Shown: piece after piece, positions 46,801-53,526 of the stretch
Position numbering within the stretch: position 1 is the stretch's first letter
How the letters are laid out: every line of letters starts with the position of its first letter
Assembly (NCBI GenBank): GCA_937927975.1
Contig: CALEZT010000187.1
Location: 58,675 to 122,674 of the forward strand
Direction of reading: 5' to 3'
Length of the DNA stretch: 64,000 bases
DNA from: an uncultured Phycisphaerales bacterium
GTDB lineage: Bacteria > Planctomycetota > Phycisphaerae > Sedimentisphaerales > Anaerobacaceae
Translations under genes and position numbers: made by a program
The notes under the pieces: model-generated
Seen by the model: only the letters and a program-made list of their open reading frames with translations
Told to the model about the DNA's origin: nothing
Database searches by the model: none

Positions 46801-49800
46801 CTGGAGGTCTTCCCCGACGACGGCTGGAAGGTCGTGAAGTGGACGGGCACCGACAACGACGCCCTGACGGGTCGGGTGAACTATGTCACCCTCACGGCGG
46901 ACCGACGCGTCACCGTGACGCTCGAACAACGTCAGCCCCGCGTCGTGACGATTCCGGGCGACTACACGACCCTCCAGAAGGCGGTTGTCGCTGCGGAGGA
47001 TGGCGACACGATCGTGGTCGATTCCGGCACCTACTACAGCGGATACGACGAGATCGCGTTGATCGTGGACAAGGCGGTCACCATCACGTCGCGTAATCCG
47101 CAGGATCCGTGCACGGTCGCAGCCACCGTGATCCGAGGCCCCGCCGGCGTCAACGGCAACACGGTCAGCCGCGTGGGCGTTCTGTTCTCCGGCGACACCA
47201 CTCGTCGGACCGTCCTGAATGGCTTCACGCTGGAGAACTTCGGCGGCAATGCGATCGACGGCACCGACGGCGATCGGGCCAACGGCCATCCGAACGGCTA
47301 CGACGGCGCCCCGATTCAGGGCGCGGCCATGATTCTGCTGCCCGGCGCCAGCCCGACGATCAAGAACTGCGTGATCCGCAACAACACGATCACCGCAGGC
47401 AACGGCGGCAACGGCGTCGGCGCCGACGCCACTCACAACGCCGGTCGCGGCGGTTGGGGCGGCTGGGCCCGCGGCGGCGCGATCTATTGTGCTTCCGACA
47501 CCAATCCGCTGTTCGTCAATTGCATCATCGAGAACAACACGGCGCAGGCGGGCAACGGCGGCAACGGCGGCGGCGAAGTCGCCAACGGCGGTCTGGCCAA
47601 TTACGGCGGAAACTACACGCCTTCGCTGCCGATCAACATCGACCCCGAGAAACTGGGGGCCGAGATTGTCGACGAGGAGTTGTGGAGCCTCTGGGAGTGG
47701 GATTACGCCATGCAGATTCAGCAGGCGTTCGCCAATCAGGACGTCAGCTTCGGCGGGGCCAACGCCACGATCGGCGGCGGCTCCTACGTGGGCGACTATC
47801 GCTGGTATTCCGCCTATGGCGGCGGCGTCTTCCTCGATGAGAGGTGCAAGGCCGAGTTCGTCGAGTGCACCATCCGCGGCAACCAGACCTTGGGCGGTCT
47901 GACCGGCCAGGGCGGCGCCCAGACGACCGGACGGATCGCGGAACCGCTGATTCCGTTCGAGATCCCCAGCTACGGCGGCGGCGTCTACTGCGCGGCCGAC
48001 ACCACGGTGACGTTCCGAAGCTGCAACTTCGCCAACAACAGCGCTTCGGTCCCGGCAGCCGGCCAGACCAGCTTCCGCATGGATCCCTACGTCGGCTTCG
48101 GCGGCGGCGTCGCGGCCGAGTTCACCTCCAGCGTTCTGTTCGTGGACTGCAACTTCGTGGGCAACGAAGCCGATACCGGCGGCGCTCTCTATCTGGCTGA
48201 GGCGGTGGCCAAGGTCTATGACACCGAGATCGTCGGAAACGTCGCGATTCGCGGCGCGGGCGTGGCCGGCGTGGGCGGCGACATCACCGTCGGCGGCTCC
48301 GAGGTCCGCAACAATCTGGCGACCATCGACGGCGCCGCCACGGCCGACGTTGGAGTCCTGCCCATGGGCGGCGGCCTCTTCCTCTCGTCCGCGACCGCGC
48401 GGGTTCATGACTGCAACATCGCAGGCAACTCGTCCGAAGGCTCCGGCGGCGGTCTCTACCTCCGCGGCGAGAACAGTTCCACCATCGTGAACTGTCTGAT
48501 CCTCAGCAACCTGGCGCTCCGCGACGGCGGCGGCATCTCCACGAACTGGTACGCCACGCCGACGATCCGCAACTGCACGTTCGTCGGCAACTCGTCGCCG
48601 GGCGATCCGAACGACACCACCAGCGGCTTCGGCGGCGGTCTGTTCTGCGGCTCCTTCAGCGACGCCAAGGTCATCGACAGCATCTTCTGGAAGAACGGAG
48701 GCCGTCTCGGGACCGAACTGGCCGTCGGAACGGGCCTTGAGCTCGACCGCCAGTGCGGCAAGCTCCACGTGTCCTACAGCAACATCATCATTGGACCCAA
48801 CGACGTCTACGTCGATAACGGTTGCACGCTGGTCTACGGCGACGGCGTCCTCCGCGGGATTCCGGCCAAGGCCGACGACCCGCTGTTCGTGCCCGGTCCG
48901 CTCGGCGACTTCTATCTGAGTCCCGCCAGTCCGTGCGTCGATGCCGGCAGCACCACCGCCGGCGCGGCGGGGATGTCCCGGTACACGACCCGCACGGATG
49001 GCGCGCCGGACTCCGGCCAGGTGGATATGGGCTACCATTATCTGATCCGCGAGCCCTGCAAGTTCTGCGATCTGGCCTACGATGGCATGATCGACTTCGT
49101 GGACTTCGCCCGGTTCGCCACGCAATGGCTCAACGAAGGCTGCGGCCAGGTCGGCGGCTGGTGCAAGGGAGCCGATTTCAACTTCGATTCCCAGGTCAAC
49201 GCACTGGACCTGTCCTTCTTCTCGGAGTGCTGGTTGGTGCGGGACACGACCCCGCCGATGCCGGACGCGTCCGAGTGGGAAGAGGCCCCGAACATGAAGT
49301 CGGGCATCGCGCTCCTCGGCGGCAGCATCGTCGTCGAGATGACCGCCCGCGAGGCGATCGACGCCTGGGGCTGGGATGTCGAGTACTTCTTCGAGTGCGT
49401 CCACGGCAACGGTCGCAGCAGCGGCTGGATCAAGAGCAGGGTCTACAAGGACGCCGGGCTCTCCAGGGACGTCGAGTACGGCTATCGCGTCAAGGCCCGC
49501 GACGCCTTGGGCAACGAGACCAAGTGGTCCGAGGTTCGGTTCGCAGGCGGGACCGACAGGACGGCGCCGACGCCCGATCCGTACATCCTGGCGATCGTCG
49601 CGGATTCCCCGACGCAGGTCACGATGACGGCTCGGATCGCCTACGACGACAGCGGTGTTCAGTATTACTTCGACAGCAACACGCCGGGCGCTCATCCCAG
49701 CGGCTGGATCAACGATCCGTTCTACACCGACGTGAACCTGGCGCCCACGACGAGGTACGCATACCGCGTCAAGGCGCGGGACCTCTCGTCGCGGACAAAC

Positions 49801-50199
49801 GAGACTCCGTGGTCCGGCTGGGCCTATGTCACGACTCAGACGCCGACGGAGACGACTCCTCCGACTCCGAATCCGATGACGTTCGACCCAAACGGCATGC
49901 CGATCGAGATCAGTGGCGGCGGCGGCCCATTCGACTACTATGTCCAGATGACCGCCACTACGGCGACCGATGACAGCGGCGGTGTCCAGTACTTCTTCCT
50001 CTGCGTGGAGTATCCGAAGGAACAGAATCAGGGCGGATTCAGCAGCGGCTGGATCGACACGCCGACGTTCACGACGGTCAACATCGGTCGGGCGAACCAA
50101 GGACTCCACTTCCGCGTCCGGGCCAGGGATGCCAATGGGAACATGACCGAGTGGTCACAATCCGTGATGGCGATCCCGTACGGTGCGACGATGCGATAG
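34882..50199 (+). CDS. Giant exported subtilisin/beta-helix/VWA/dockerin-like protein
   Basis: About 5,105 residues. Signal peptide about 10-35; an I9-like propeptide about 55-150; an S8 domain with Asp192 (VLDTGID), His247 (HGTYVAG) and Ser418 (SGTSVAAPH). Then come five right-handed beta-helix modules, each opening with a 'SIQEAIDDANDGDTL'-like segment and the first four ending 'YYLSQTAAGQ...TTRTD': about 483-840, 1014-1990, 2074-2940, 3015-3930 and 4019-4723. InlB-like B-repeats (W-x-x-W-x-G-x-x-x-D) separate them. Module 4 contains a VWA domain (about 3633-3843). A dockerin-like segment (4726-4788) and three Fn3-like domains end the protein. The triad is intact, so proteolysis or self-processing is plausible. 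ATG 34882 follows GGAAG; TTG 34864 is possible. It lies 97 bases after the secretin gene. Confidence 0.88.
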   Translation: MTEQIQERPSAWRLMISSVLIVCVQMGLAAASELSLFSLSDIVGRQGVASQGSDALLVRFGDVDAPSATRPDLVGPLTTRARRSAISQGLVPGSNVAGQYDDVVPGLTLVKLPRGTSTIEAVMRFTASPNVLYAEPNYRYQLSRTPNDPRFKDQWALDNTGQEGGLLDADIDAPEAWDITTGNKDLLVAVLDTGIDATHPDLKNIWSNRREASGKQDEDDDGNGYDDDVSGFNFLGNNANVADDVYHGTYVAGIIGASSNNGVGIAGVSWNVSLMICKVANRDGVNLDAAVAAVQYATAMGAKIINASWGGPEYSKSLHDAIAAAGKKGVLVVAAAGNGGINTDNTPIYPAAYPLYNVISVMATNNRDQMAATSNYGVRSVDLAEPGEGVLSTMPVTATDAMTAAGLTAEYGALSGTSVAAPHVSGAAALLWAKYPALSHHQIKQVLMQTTDKVVPGLCQSHGRVNVARALAAVPGGTLGRVINTRKDHTDPDNYYYSIQEAIDDANDGDTLIAEGRRTGNTLFLELIDFKGKAITLRSGDITNPSDPNLYTHSAILFGLAKQGSIVTFANGEGRDSVLKGFTIGWGVAENGGGIRIENASPTITDCVIANNHARSFGGGIDCLGGSPLIRNCVISDNVVFDAAGVGGGLNIEDATPTIIDCVIRNNRSMSAGGGLAMYNASTSIGNCFFLNNSAVGGGGQIDLVASSPTITHCTIVVDDVTPSRDGGIWAFDGSNPTITNCILWGNGDDLFGCTASYSCIEDTEDGGDGNSHANPMFTQGPDGVYYLSQTAAGQLGDSPCVDAGTSDIDEALAARLAQMTTRTDGVADAGNLDVGAHYAAAPAVYYPLIVTVIDAAGNPVDPNVAGGTVAPSGGSVRRFEVVTVKAEPKDGWRIKRWVGAADDTTKNLTLTFVVNGPVAIQVEFEEIPLYRLTTRVQGQYPVAGSTDTCKIQPEHRRGEVYREGQIVTVTAIPVGPYIIDRWNGTDNDASWALTNTVTMTSDKEVTVSFTQPRTLEVPGQFPSIAEAISAARTHGDTIIVKRGTYRLTGTLDFNGKAITLTSDNPDDPACVATTVLDCQGQGRAFKFQKGERSDSVIDGFTIQNGNGHEWGASAPTGDTGDAGPDALGGAIACFNGSSPTLSNLIIRNCTATGFDGAPGTFAYPAQPDHPAPEDPADPPDALDPPEAPDEEADPNANGTPGEPGAAGADGAVGADGAAGAPGYNGGKGGNGYGGAFYFDANSVPTILHCTIIDCSASGGTGGAGGNGQAGQAGQNGQDGQAGQDGQDGGDGVGEGTAGAGGAGGAGGAGGNGGAGGAGGIGGNGGDGGDGLGGAMYFGPNSKPIIRYCTIQNTTVRQGLGAAAGAGGAGGAGGNAGVGAAGGAGGAGEPEGEAGADGADGTSGAGGAGGAGGNTGINGTMAWGGAIFFGDDCQIEMSDTTISGCQAISGGVTVEYAGGAGGAGAPGGEGAAGGVGGNGGSGAPAGDAGAGGGDGAPGSSGSYTRSATTSFGGAVLYSAGCVVRLTNCSMISNTAQVDSGGAEYYFDNCTSVLDRCTFRSNTARGDGGAQAFGTACSLTMSNTSYLNNTASGDGGGIYLWYDCDLDVNDSTFTGNSAASHASGLGGAIYGGGIFDDNAQDFFNGGSIRVNKSRFESNVAAFGGGLYWYGNQAEVRIVDSTFRTNTAEHGGGLYWSGGDPEITNCVVRGNTALGTAITVLVPAPTPDPNDQSTWPPSDQWPDPNDPNSMFDPNNPFTPPDIATLGDRDCGSGAGLYCLSSNALIRDSFISENMVRGVGGGLYFAGGLPKLQNSLIKGNSAWSGGAGVSAQWDTGLLISNCTIVENTTSDPNNSSAGYGGGLLCTHSSKTILTDSILWGNQGRFGNQIAIGSKDDPRYLPRPAALTVKFSDVQGGQSGVHIEPGRTLNWLEGNIDADPLFVASYYLSQTAAGQDQTSPAVDAGSAMANQIGMAGYTTRTDNRGDSGQVDMGFHYPGPGRYNLTVTIIGGHGTVTPMTGLYHEFQEVTLTAIPEEGWRVRQWIGTDVDPSWNRNTAVVTMDSGADKFVTVEFELAATRNLLVPTHYRTIEAAVLAASPGATNIILSAGVYYISNPAGIDLQSKNIRIMSTDPNDPSVVASTIIDCQGSRFTRKRAFHFHNGETADCVISGVTIRNGYWIGAVGITGGIPGGPVDPTDEDSPSRMPGGTSVTATGYGGAILCENGSSPTFQKCVIENCTVVAAQGGNGIDGGTIPENSDEDGYWGGHAGSGTGDSFGGAIACLGGSKPTFVDCIIRNCNARGGMGGDGGDGSQQNLGSGRESWGGNAGSATGDGHGGAVYATAGSNATFKNCLFSDNRALIGAVGAVGLNGPGSGLGDPYPNPAGPGSQGLLTVNGTIAGGAVYQESADLTFIDCKFTANSAYAGYNYESVGLSSETEDEEFRLHAPGGAIYVASGNQLNLDRCQFVENVSGAIYLVGGSVIDANATEFSRNKAPQIPVDASLVTQVRIVDGQIINVYPVGFSFEGGAVYIGPSCPDVTFRNCEFQSNSSAGSGGAIRLLSDAYFVDCSFAGNKTGESGGAIEAFSDTGDSTTQRNLSLNIESCIFSGNYANEGFYAQGGALHLEDVDAVVTDSYFLNNRAKSGGGLFVTGGGIDLRGGSISGNTAIGGSGVTLASDVLVSDSIAVSGTTVLSSLTDAYYFNRGKFARKDLGAGIDVGGGLVLASANAEIDDCMFTNNQATGAKGTGGALCFYSDGGTVTHSVRNCLFASNSAFRDGGAVSSNLFARPTIANSTFAENTAGNLGGALFCDWSSKATVTDSIFVKNSKYAVAEVDFADATVTHSLFHENMPADCGVLDTVASNIVAKSCQDESSTNIVGDPLFVEGPLGRFYLSQTAAGQAADSPALNAGSNSASGVGLADLTTRIDGMKDTGVVDLGYHFQDHTTMPKYTLSVEVIGGHGTVSPTSGEFYAGTAVALTAVPEAGWRVNQWSGTTDDVSSSPTNTVIIGPDKRVSVVFGQPRIIVVGSRQEYLSIQHAVDAAADGDVVVIPTGTYRPVVTDSIYPWNFIRIRSKNITLTGSNPADPEVVAATILRGYRFEIMDVGAQTVIDGLTIGDVNWVGGLGASGDASTGAPRDGEPGGPVMGGVMVIVGASPTIRNCRFVDCAITGGNGGDGSNGNTQHSVGFDGGWAGWAYGGAAYIGFRSNPTFENCLFQNCVAIGGNGGNGGTGNQGAQGGRGGNWMMSESVEKNIRTWWDGWDWGQFNANGDLILLGTVDTVVDDPRTYYDDYWRYSGYGGAVYIEYYSSPRFIDCNFSDNRTFGGVSGVGADTDPIPDRNLDIENFGGAVYIGSASNPEFIGCVFKNNIADTNISAALPDDVYISYGGSLAIETDCAPLFLRCTIEESRSAIGGGIWSSRSLLTIIDCNIVNNEAYHGGGLYAADSTGAITDTLVHRNRAFQSNVDPNLILLDAAFPFSGVKGWGGGLCSVNSILDIRDSVFADNRAMYSGGGVYFSGYDQDVTVEPLLHNCLIYGNAAGHDGGGLAVWRDEISVSNCTIADNVVLNGLENAYGGGLFVGYDSNAVVTNSIIWGNSSSAQGSQIAVTHGFLYSSNPSSLRLSYSDVQPTSDPCSVSDTPLDLVLVFDSSSTMQQYMTEIKSAATDIVGLVGQKVRDYRIAVVDFKDFNSTVGAFGTASDYPYRAVLPFSDNANRVVSAINSIATPADSGGDAPDSVYYALMRTIDGNDLGGWRGGEVDRVIVLIGDAPPHDPEPGVDAYTMADVASAATRAPSKRIIAVQLGEDTTTAAYFRTLVGGAGGALVEAADPNQAIAGILAGIRLFTDSGPAIYVSEGSILPGWNSVEEVWSPSTGNIGADPMFIAGYYLSQTASGQGRQSPAVDAGSGPADLSSIGLGDRTTRTDGQGDTGIVDMGYHYREGVTLYTLTAQVLPAEVDGVVHGTINPPFALVYEGSSNNMIRLEVFPDDGWKVVKWTGTDNDALTGRVNYVTLTADRRVTVTLEQRQPRVVTIPGDYTTLQKAVVAAEDGDTIVVDSGTYYSGYDEIALIVDKAVTITSRNPQDPCTVAATVIRGPAGVNGNTVSRVGVLFSGDTTRRTVLNGFTLENFGGNAIDGTDGDRANGHPNGYDGAPIQGAAMILLPGASPTIKNCVIRNNTITAGNGGNGVGADATHNAGRGGWGGWARGGAIYCASDTNPLFVNCIIENNTAQAGNGGNGGGEVANGGLANYGGNYTPSLPINIDPEKLGAEIVDEELWSLWEWDYAMQIQQAFANQDVSFGGANATIGGGSYVGDYRWYSAYGGGVFLDERCKAEFVECTIRGNQTLGGLTGQGGAQTTGRIAEPLIPFEIPSYGGGVYCAADTTVTFRSCNFANNSASVPAAGQTSFRMDPYVGFGGGVAAEFTSSVLFVDCNFVGNEADTGGALYLAEAVAKVYDTEIVGNVAIRGAGVAGVGGDITVGGSEVRNNLATIDGAATADVGVLPMGGGLFLSSATARVHDCNIAGNSSEGSGGGLYLRGENSSTIVNCLILSNLALRDGGGISTNWYATPTIRNCTFVGNSSPGDPNDTTSGFGGGLFCGSFSDAKVIDSIFWKNGGRLGTELAVGTGLELDRQCGKLHVSYSNIIIGPNDVYVDNGCTLVYGDGVLRGIPAKADDPLFVPGPLGDFYLSPASPCVDAGSTTAGAAGMSRYTTRTDGAPDSGQVDMGYHYLIREPCKFCDLAYDGMIDFVDFARFATQWLNEGCGQVGGWCKGADFNFDSQVNALDLSFFSECWLVRDTTPPMPDASEWEEAPNMKSGIALLGGSIVVEMTAREAIDAWGWDVEYFFECVHGNGRSSGWIKSRVYKDAGLSRDVEYGYRVKARDALGNETKWSEVRFAGGTDRTAPTPDPYILAIVADSPTQVTMTARIAYDDSGVQYYFDSNTPGAHPSGWINDPFYTDVNLAPTTRYAYRVKARDLSSRTNETPWSGWAYVTTQTPTETTPPTPNPMTFDPNGMPIEISGGGGPFDYYVQMTATTATDDSGGVQYFFLCVEYPKEQNQGGFSSGWIDTPTFTTVNIGRANQGLHFRVRARDANGNMTEWSQSVMAIPYGATMR
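38455..39400 (+). repeat. Collagen-like and GGAGG-rich loops in beta-helix module 2
   Basis: Four stretches (about 38478-38580, 38655-38880, 38955-39135 and 39248-39390) encode Gly-x-y and Gly-Gly-Ala repeats, for example GEPGAAGADGAVGADG and GAGGAGGAGGNGGAGG. They interrupt regular beta-helix coils that continue between them (FYFDANSVPTILHCTIIDC). They resemble PE_PGRS-type glycine loops. Confidence 0.85.
45778..46410 (+). other. von Willebrand A domain nested inside beta-helix module 4
   Basis: This part of the giant gene reads LDLVLVFDSSSTMQQYMTEI (Asp3641; D-x-S-x-T of a MIDAS metal site), RIAVVDFKDF, then VDRVIVLIGDAPPHD and KRIIAVQLGED. Sequence on each side is the two halves of the module's normal ending: LRLSYSDVQP before it, and AIYVSEGSILPGWN then GNIGADPMF after it. 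In module 2 those halves are directly joined. Confidence 0.85.
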
Positions 50200-50257
50200 T
50201 GTTGGGAAATCCAGGATCGCCTCACGCCGGGGATACGCCGGCGATGTGAGAGTAGAC

Positions 50258-50300
50258 AATCAGCCCCGGGGGCAGGTTCCCTCGGGGCTGATTTCCTTTA
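50258..50300 (+). terminator. Terminator of the giant gene
   Basis: An 11-bp stem (50258-50268 with 50283-50293), a 14-base loop, then TTTCCTTTA. It lies about 60 bases after the stop. Confidence 0.8.
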
Positions 50301-50423
50301 CGCGGTTCGCGAGGAAAGGTGGCTTTACGGCGAAGACGCCCACAGCCCTCATGAACGACAGAATCTCCCTGGCCGCGAGAGCTATCGCAGTTCAGCGAAC
50401 ATGCCGCCTGCCGTCAGAGGCAG

Positions 50424-51758
50424 TTATGCCTGCTCAACCTTGCTTCGGATCGCCTGGTAGCCGTAGTGCATCATCAGGTGGTCGAGGATGACCAGGGCGG
50501 TGTAGTTCTCTGCGACCGGCCAGATCCTTGCGACGATCGTCGGATCGCGACGGGTGATGGCCGCCAGGGCGGTGTTCTCCAGCGTGTACTTGTCGATCGT
50601 CTGTTGTGGCTTGGCGATGGTCGGCGTGGGCTTGACCGCCAGGCGGACCACGATGGGCTGGCCGGTCGTCAGGCCGCCGGTGATGCCGCCGGCGTGGTTG
50701 GAGAGGAAGCCCACCTTGCCGTCCACAGCGTGCATCTGGTCGTTGTTCTGATACCCGGTCATGTCTTTGACGGCAAATCCCGCTCCGACCTCGACGCCTT
50801 TGACGGCGCCGATCCCGAGCATCCGGCCGAGCTCGGCGTCGAGCTTGGCGAACACCGGCTCGCCCAGACCGGCCGGCGCCCCCAGCACGACCACTTCGAC
50901 CACGCCTCCTGCGGAATCTCCCTGCTGGCAGATCGCATTGCAGGCTTCGAGCATCGCCTGGGCGGCCTCGACGTCGGGGCAGTTGACGACCGGGTGGACG
51001 CCGAACCGCTCGCGGATCTCATCGGCGGCCATGTGTGGGGCCTTGTCGCGGATCTCGTCGATTTCATTCTCGACCTGGGCCAGGACCGCCGCCTTTTCCA
51101 GCAACCGCATGTCCGGGTTGATCCGGCCCTTGACATAGATCTCCTGGTAGAAGGGGTCCAGGGCGTGTCGCATGGCCTTGTAGTCGTTTGACGACCGCAG
51201 GGCCGTTTCGTGCGGGACGTCGGGGCAGCGGACACTCGCGATCTCCTTGGCGTAGGCGAAGACCTCGATGCCGCACTTCTTGAGGATCTTCTTGGCCACG
51301 TAGCCGGCGGCCACGATGGTCGAGGTGTACCGTCCGCTGAAGATACCGGCGCCGATGGCATCGTCGTCCGGACCGTACTTGACGAAGCTCGCGTAGGAGG
51401 CGTGCCCCGGGCGGGGCGTGCGGTTGGTGTCCTGGTACTGCTTGATGTGGATGAAGTGGCGGTCCAGATTTGGGATCAGGATCGTCAGGGGCGTGCCGTT
51501 GGTGTGGTGCTTGTTGCCGGCGTTCTCGATCGTGTCGGCGGCGTTGACGCCGGTGTAGATCACCGGCAGGTCCGGCTCTTTGCGAGGGCTGGACAGTTCG
51601 TCGGCGCCGGGCTTTCGCAGCAGCAGGTCGCCATAGATCTCCTGCTCGGTCAGCAGGACTCCCGGCGGGACCCCCTGGATCATGCTGGTGAGGCCTTCCT
51701 GGTACGAACCGCCGGCGACGGTGACTTGGAACAAGCGTCCGAGATGACATCCAAACAC
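50424..51758 (-). CDS. Divergent chorismate synthase-like protein
   Basis: A 444-residue paralogue of chorismate synthase. Kept are the N-terminal GRLFQVT and QGVPPGVLLTE, RPGHASY (His119), VGFLSNHAGGITGGLTTGQP and KPTPTIAKPQQT. Changed are the first catalytic block, where FGESHG becomes AGGSYQEG (His lost), and the GGGRSSGRETA flavin/phosphate loop, which becomes SGRYTST. About 40 extra residues occur before RPGHA. True AroC converts EPSP to chorismate with reduced FMN; this protein probably does something related but different, or is inactive. GTG at 51758 is preceded by AGGAG and restores the AroC-like start. It lies 163 bases after the aroK-aroC fusion, with its own possible promoter. Confidence 0.8.
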   Translation of the reverse strand: MFGCHLGRLFQVTVAGGSYQEGLTSMIQGVPPGVLLTEQEIYGDLLLRKPGADELSSPRKEPDLPVIYTGVNAADTIENAGNKHHTNGTPLTILIPNLDRHFIHIKQYQDTNRTPRPGHASYASFVKYGPDDDAIGAGIFSGRYTSTIVAAGYVAKKILKKCGIEVFAYAKEIASVRCPDVPHETALRSSNDYKAMRHALDPFYQEIYVKGRINPDMRLLEKAAVLAQVENEIDEIRDKAPHMAADEIRERFGVHPVVNCPDVEAAQAMLEACNAICQQGDSAGGVVEVVVLGAPAGLGEPVFAKLDAELGRMLGIGAVKGVEVGAGFAVKDMTGYQNNDQMHAVDGKVGFLSNHAGGITGGLTTGQPIVVRLAVKPTPTIAKPQQTIDKYTLENTALAAITRRDPTIVARIWPVAENYTALVILDHLMMHYGYQAIRSKVEQA

Positions 51759-51826
51759 GGGGCACACTCCTGTAAGCACGTTGATTGTTGATCCGATTGG
51801 GCCTGCAATATCAATTCTGTCTTACA

Positions 51827-51855
51827 TTTTTAGAGGAAACCCCGGCGAATTGCAA
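51827..51855 (-). promoter_or_regulatory. Possible promoter of the chorismate synthase-like gene
   Basis: Minus-strand TTGCAA (51855-51850), a 17-base spacer and TAAAAA (51832-51827), about 70 bases before the GTG. The region is distinctly AT-rich. Confidence 0.45.
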
Positions 51856-51921
51856 GGGCGTCTTTGATTTTGTGGACGCGGCGGGCGTCGTGCGGGGGAA
51901 TTGGCGGACGACGCGGACCGA

Positions 51922-53526
51922 TCAGCGGTTCCAGCCGGGGCGGAGACGGTCCTGGACTTCCCAGGCATCGAGCAGGGCCAGGGCCGCCATGCTCTCGATC
52001 ACCGGGATTACGCGGGGAACGATGCACGGGTCGTGCCGGCCGTGTGTCTCGATGGGTTGATTCTGCATAGCGGTGTCCAGCGTCCGCTGGGGCCTGGCGA
52101 TCGACGAGGTGGGCTTGACCGCGATCCGCAGAAGGACGGGCTGGCCGGTGGAGATGCCGCCGGTGATGCCGCCGGCATTGTTCGAAACGAAGCCGCCGTC
52201 GGCCATGTTGTCGTTGGACTGGCTGCCGCGCATGCGGGTCAACTCGAAGCCCTTGCCCACCTCGATGCCCTTGACCGCGCCGAGGGTCATGATCGCGGCG
52301 GTCAGTCGGGAGTCGAGCTTCTGGAAGACCGGGTCGCCCAGTCCAGCCGGCAGGTTGTGGATCTCGAGCTGCACGACGCCGCCGACGGAGTCGTTGTCGT
52401 CCTTGGCCGTCAGGATCGCCTGGACCATTCGCTTGGCCGCCTCGGGGTCGGCGCAGCGGACTGGGTTCGATTCGATGGCTTCGTAGTCGCACCTGCTGGC
52501 GGCGATCCCCGCGATTTCGATCGCGTGGGCGACGATCCGCACGCCCCGCCTGGTCAGTTCCTGCTTCGCGAAGGCGCCGCCCACGACCCGGCCGGCGGTT
52601 TCCCGGCCCGAGGACCGCCCGCCGCCGCGATAGTCGCGAATGCCGTACTTGCGATAGTAGGTGAAGTCCGCGTGGCCGGGACGGAAGAGGTCCTTGATGC
52701 CCTCGTACTTGGACGAGTCGTGGTCGCGGTTGAAGATCGCCATGGCGATCGGGGCGCCGGTGGTCTTGCCCTGGAAGACGCCGGAGAGGATCTCGACCTG
52801 GTCCTTCTCGTCGCGGGGCGTGGTCACCTCGCTTTGGCCGGGACGCCTGCGGTTGAGTTGGGCCTGGATCTCCTGGGCGGAGAACTCGATGCCGGGCCTG
52901 ACCCCGTCGAGGACGGCGCCGATGGCTGGGCCGTGGCTCTCGCCGAAGGTGGTGAGCCGGATGATGTCGCCATAGGTGTTGGCCGCCCGGCTGCGGATGG
53001 TCAGTTCCTCGACGATGTGTTGGACCGCGATCTCAGCGATCTGCTCGGGCGTCTTGTCGCTCGTATCGATCACCGCGTCGGCATAGGGACCCAGCAGTTC
53101 CTCGCGGTACGCGACGTTCTTGTCGAGTTGGGCCTTGGCGTCGGGTCCTCGGAGCCAGGGGGGCAGTCCGCCTTGGGCGATGCGGTTCCACAATGTCTCG
53201 GGGTTGGCGGTCAGGTAGATCAGGATGGCGTTCTTGCGGAGGGCGCGTCGGCTGGCGGGGTCCAGCAGGCTCGATCCACCGCAGACGATCAGCTTCCAGT
53301 CCGCTTCGGCGAGCTGGACCGCGACCTTTCTTTCGATGTCGCGAAACACCTGCTCGCCGTGTTCGATGAAGATCTCCCGGCAGGTGTGCTTCTCGCCCGT
53401 GTCCCGCTCGAAGCATTCCTCGATGAGACGATCCGTCTCAATCGCCTCCAGGCCGGTCTGTTCCGCCAGTTTGGCCGCCACGGAGCTCTTGCCTGCGCCT
53501 TTGGGTCCCGCCAGTACGATCTTCAT
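51922..53526 (-). CDS. Shikimate kinase-chorismate synthase fusion
   Basis: A 534-residue bifunctional protein. Residues 1 to about 178 are shikimate kinase (AroK): Walker A GPKGAGKSS (7-15), the ETDRLIEECF Asp, and VCGGSSLL. Residues about 182-534 are full-length chorismate synthase (AroC): NTYGDIIRLTTFGESHGP (His198), RRRPGQSEVTT, FRPGHADFTY, RDYRGGGRSSGRETAGR, NNAGGITGGISTGQP and RHDPCIVPRVIPV. All catalytic motifs are present, so it would catalyse the fifth and seventh steps of the shikimate pathway. Its ATG overlaps the aroA stop by four bases, and AroA catalyses the sixth step, so the three activities are co-expressed. Confidence 0.95.
   Translation of the reverse strand: MKIVLAGPKGAGKSSVAAKLAEQTGLEAIETDRLIEECFERDTGEKHTCREIFIEHGEQVFRDIERKVAVQLAEADWKLIVCGGSSLLDPASRRALRKNAILIYLTANPETLWNRIAQGGLPPWLRGPDAKAQLDKNVAYREELLGPYADAVIDTSDKTPEQIAEIAVQHIVEELTIRSRAANTYGDIIRLTTFGESHGPAIGAVLDGVRPGIEFSAQEIQAQLNRRRPGQSEVTTPRDEKDQVEILSGVFQGKTTGAPIAMAIFNRDHDSSKYEGIKDLFRPGHADFTYYRKYGIRDYRGGGRSSGRETAGRVVGGAFAKQELTRRGVRIVAHAIEIAGIAASRCDYEAIESNPVRCADPEAAKRMVQAILTAKDDNDSVGGVVQLEIHNLPAGLGDPVFQKLDSRLTAAIMTLGAVKGIEVGKGFELTRMRGSQSNDNMADGGFVSNNAGGITGGISTGQPVLLRIAVKPTSSIARPQRTLDTAMQNQPIETHGRHDPCIVPRVIPVIESMAALALLDAWEVQDRLRPGWNR

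Noticed and set aside
44146..50109. A 1,987-codon open frame on the strand opposite the giant gene
   Set aside because: It has no recognisable domain, and its composition (runs of Arg, Val, Ala, Asp, Gly) is that expected from reading a biased GC-rich gene backwards. The plus strand encodes clear, repeated domain structure.
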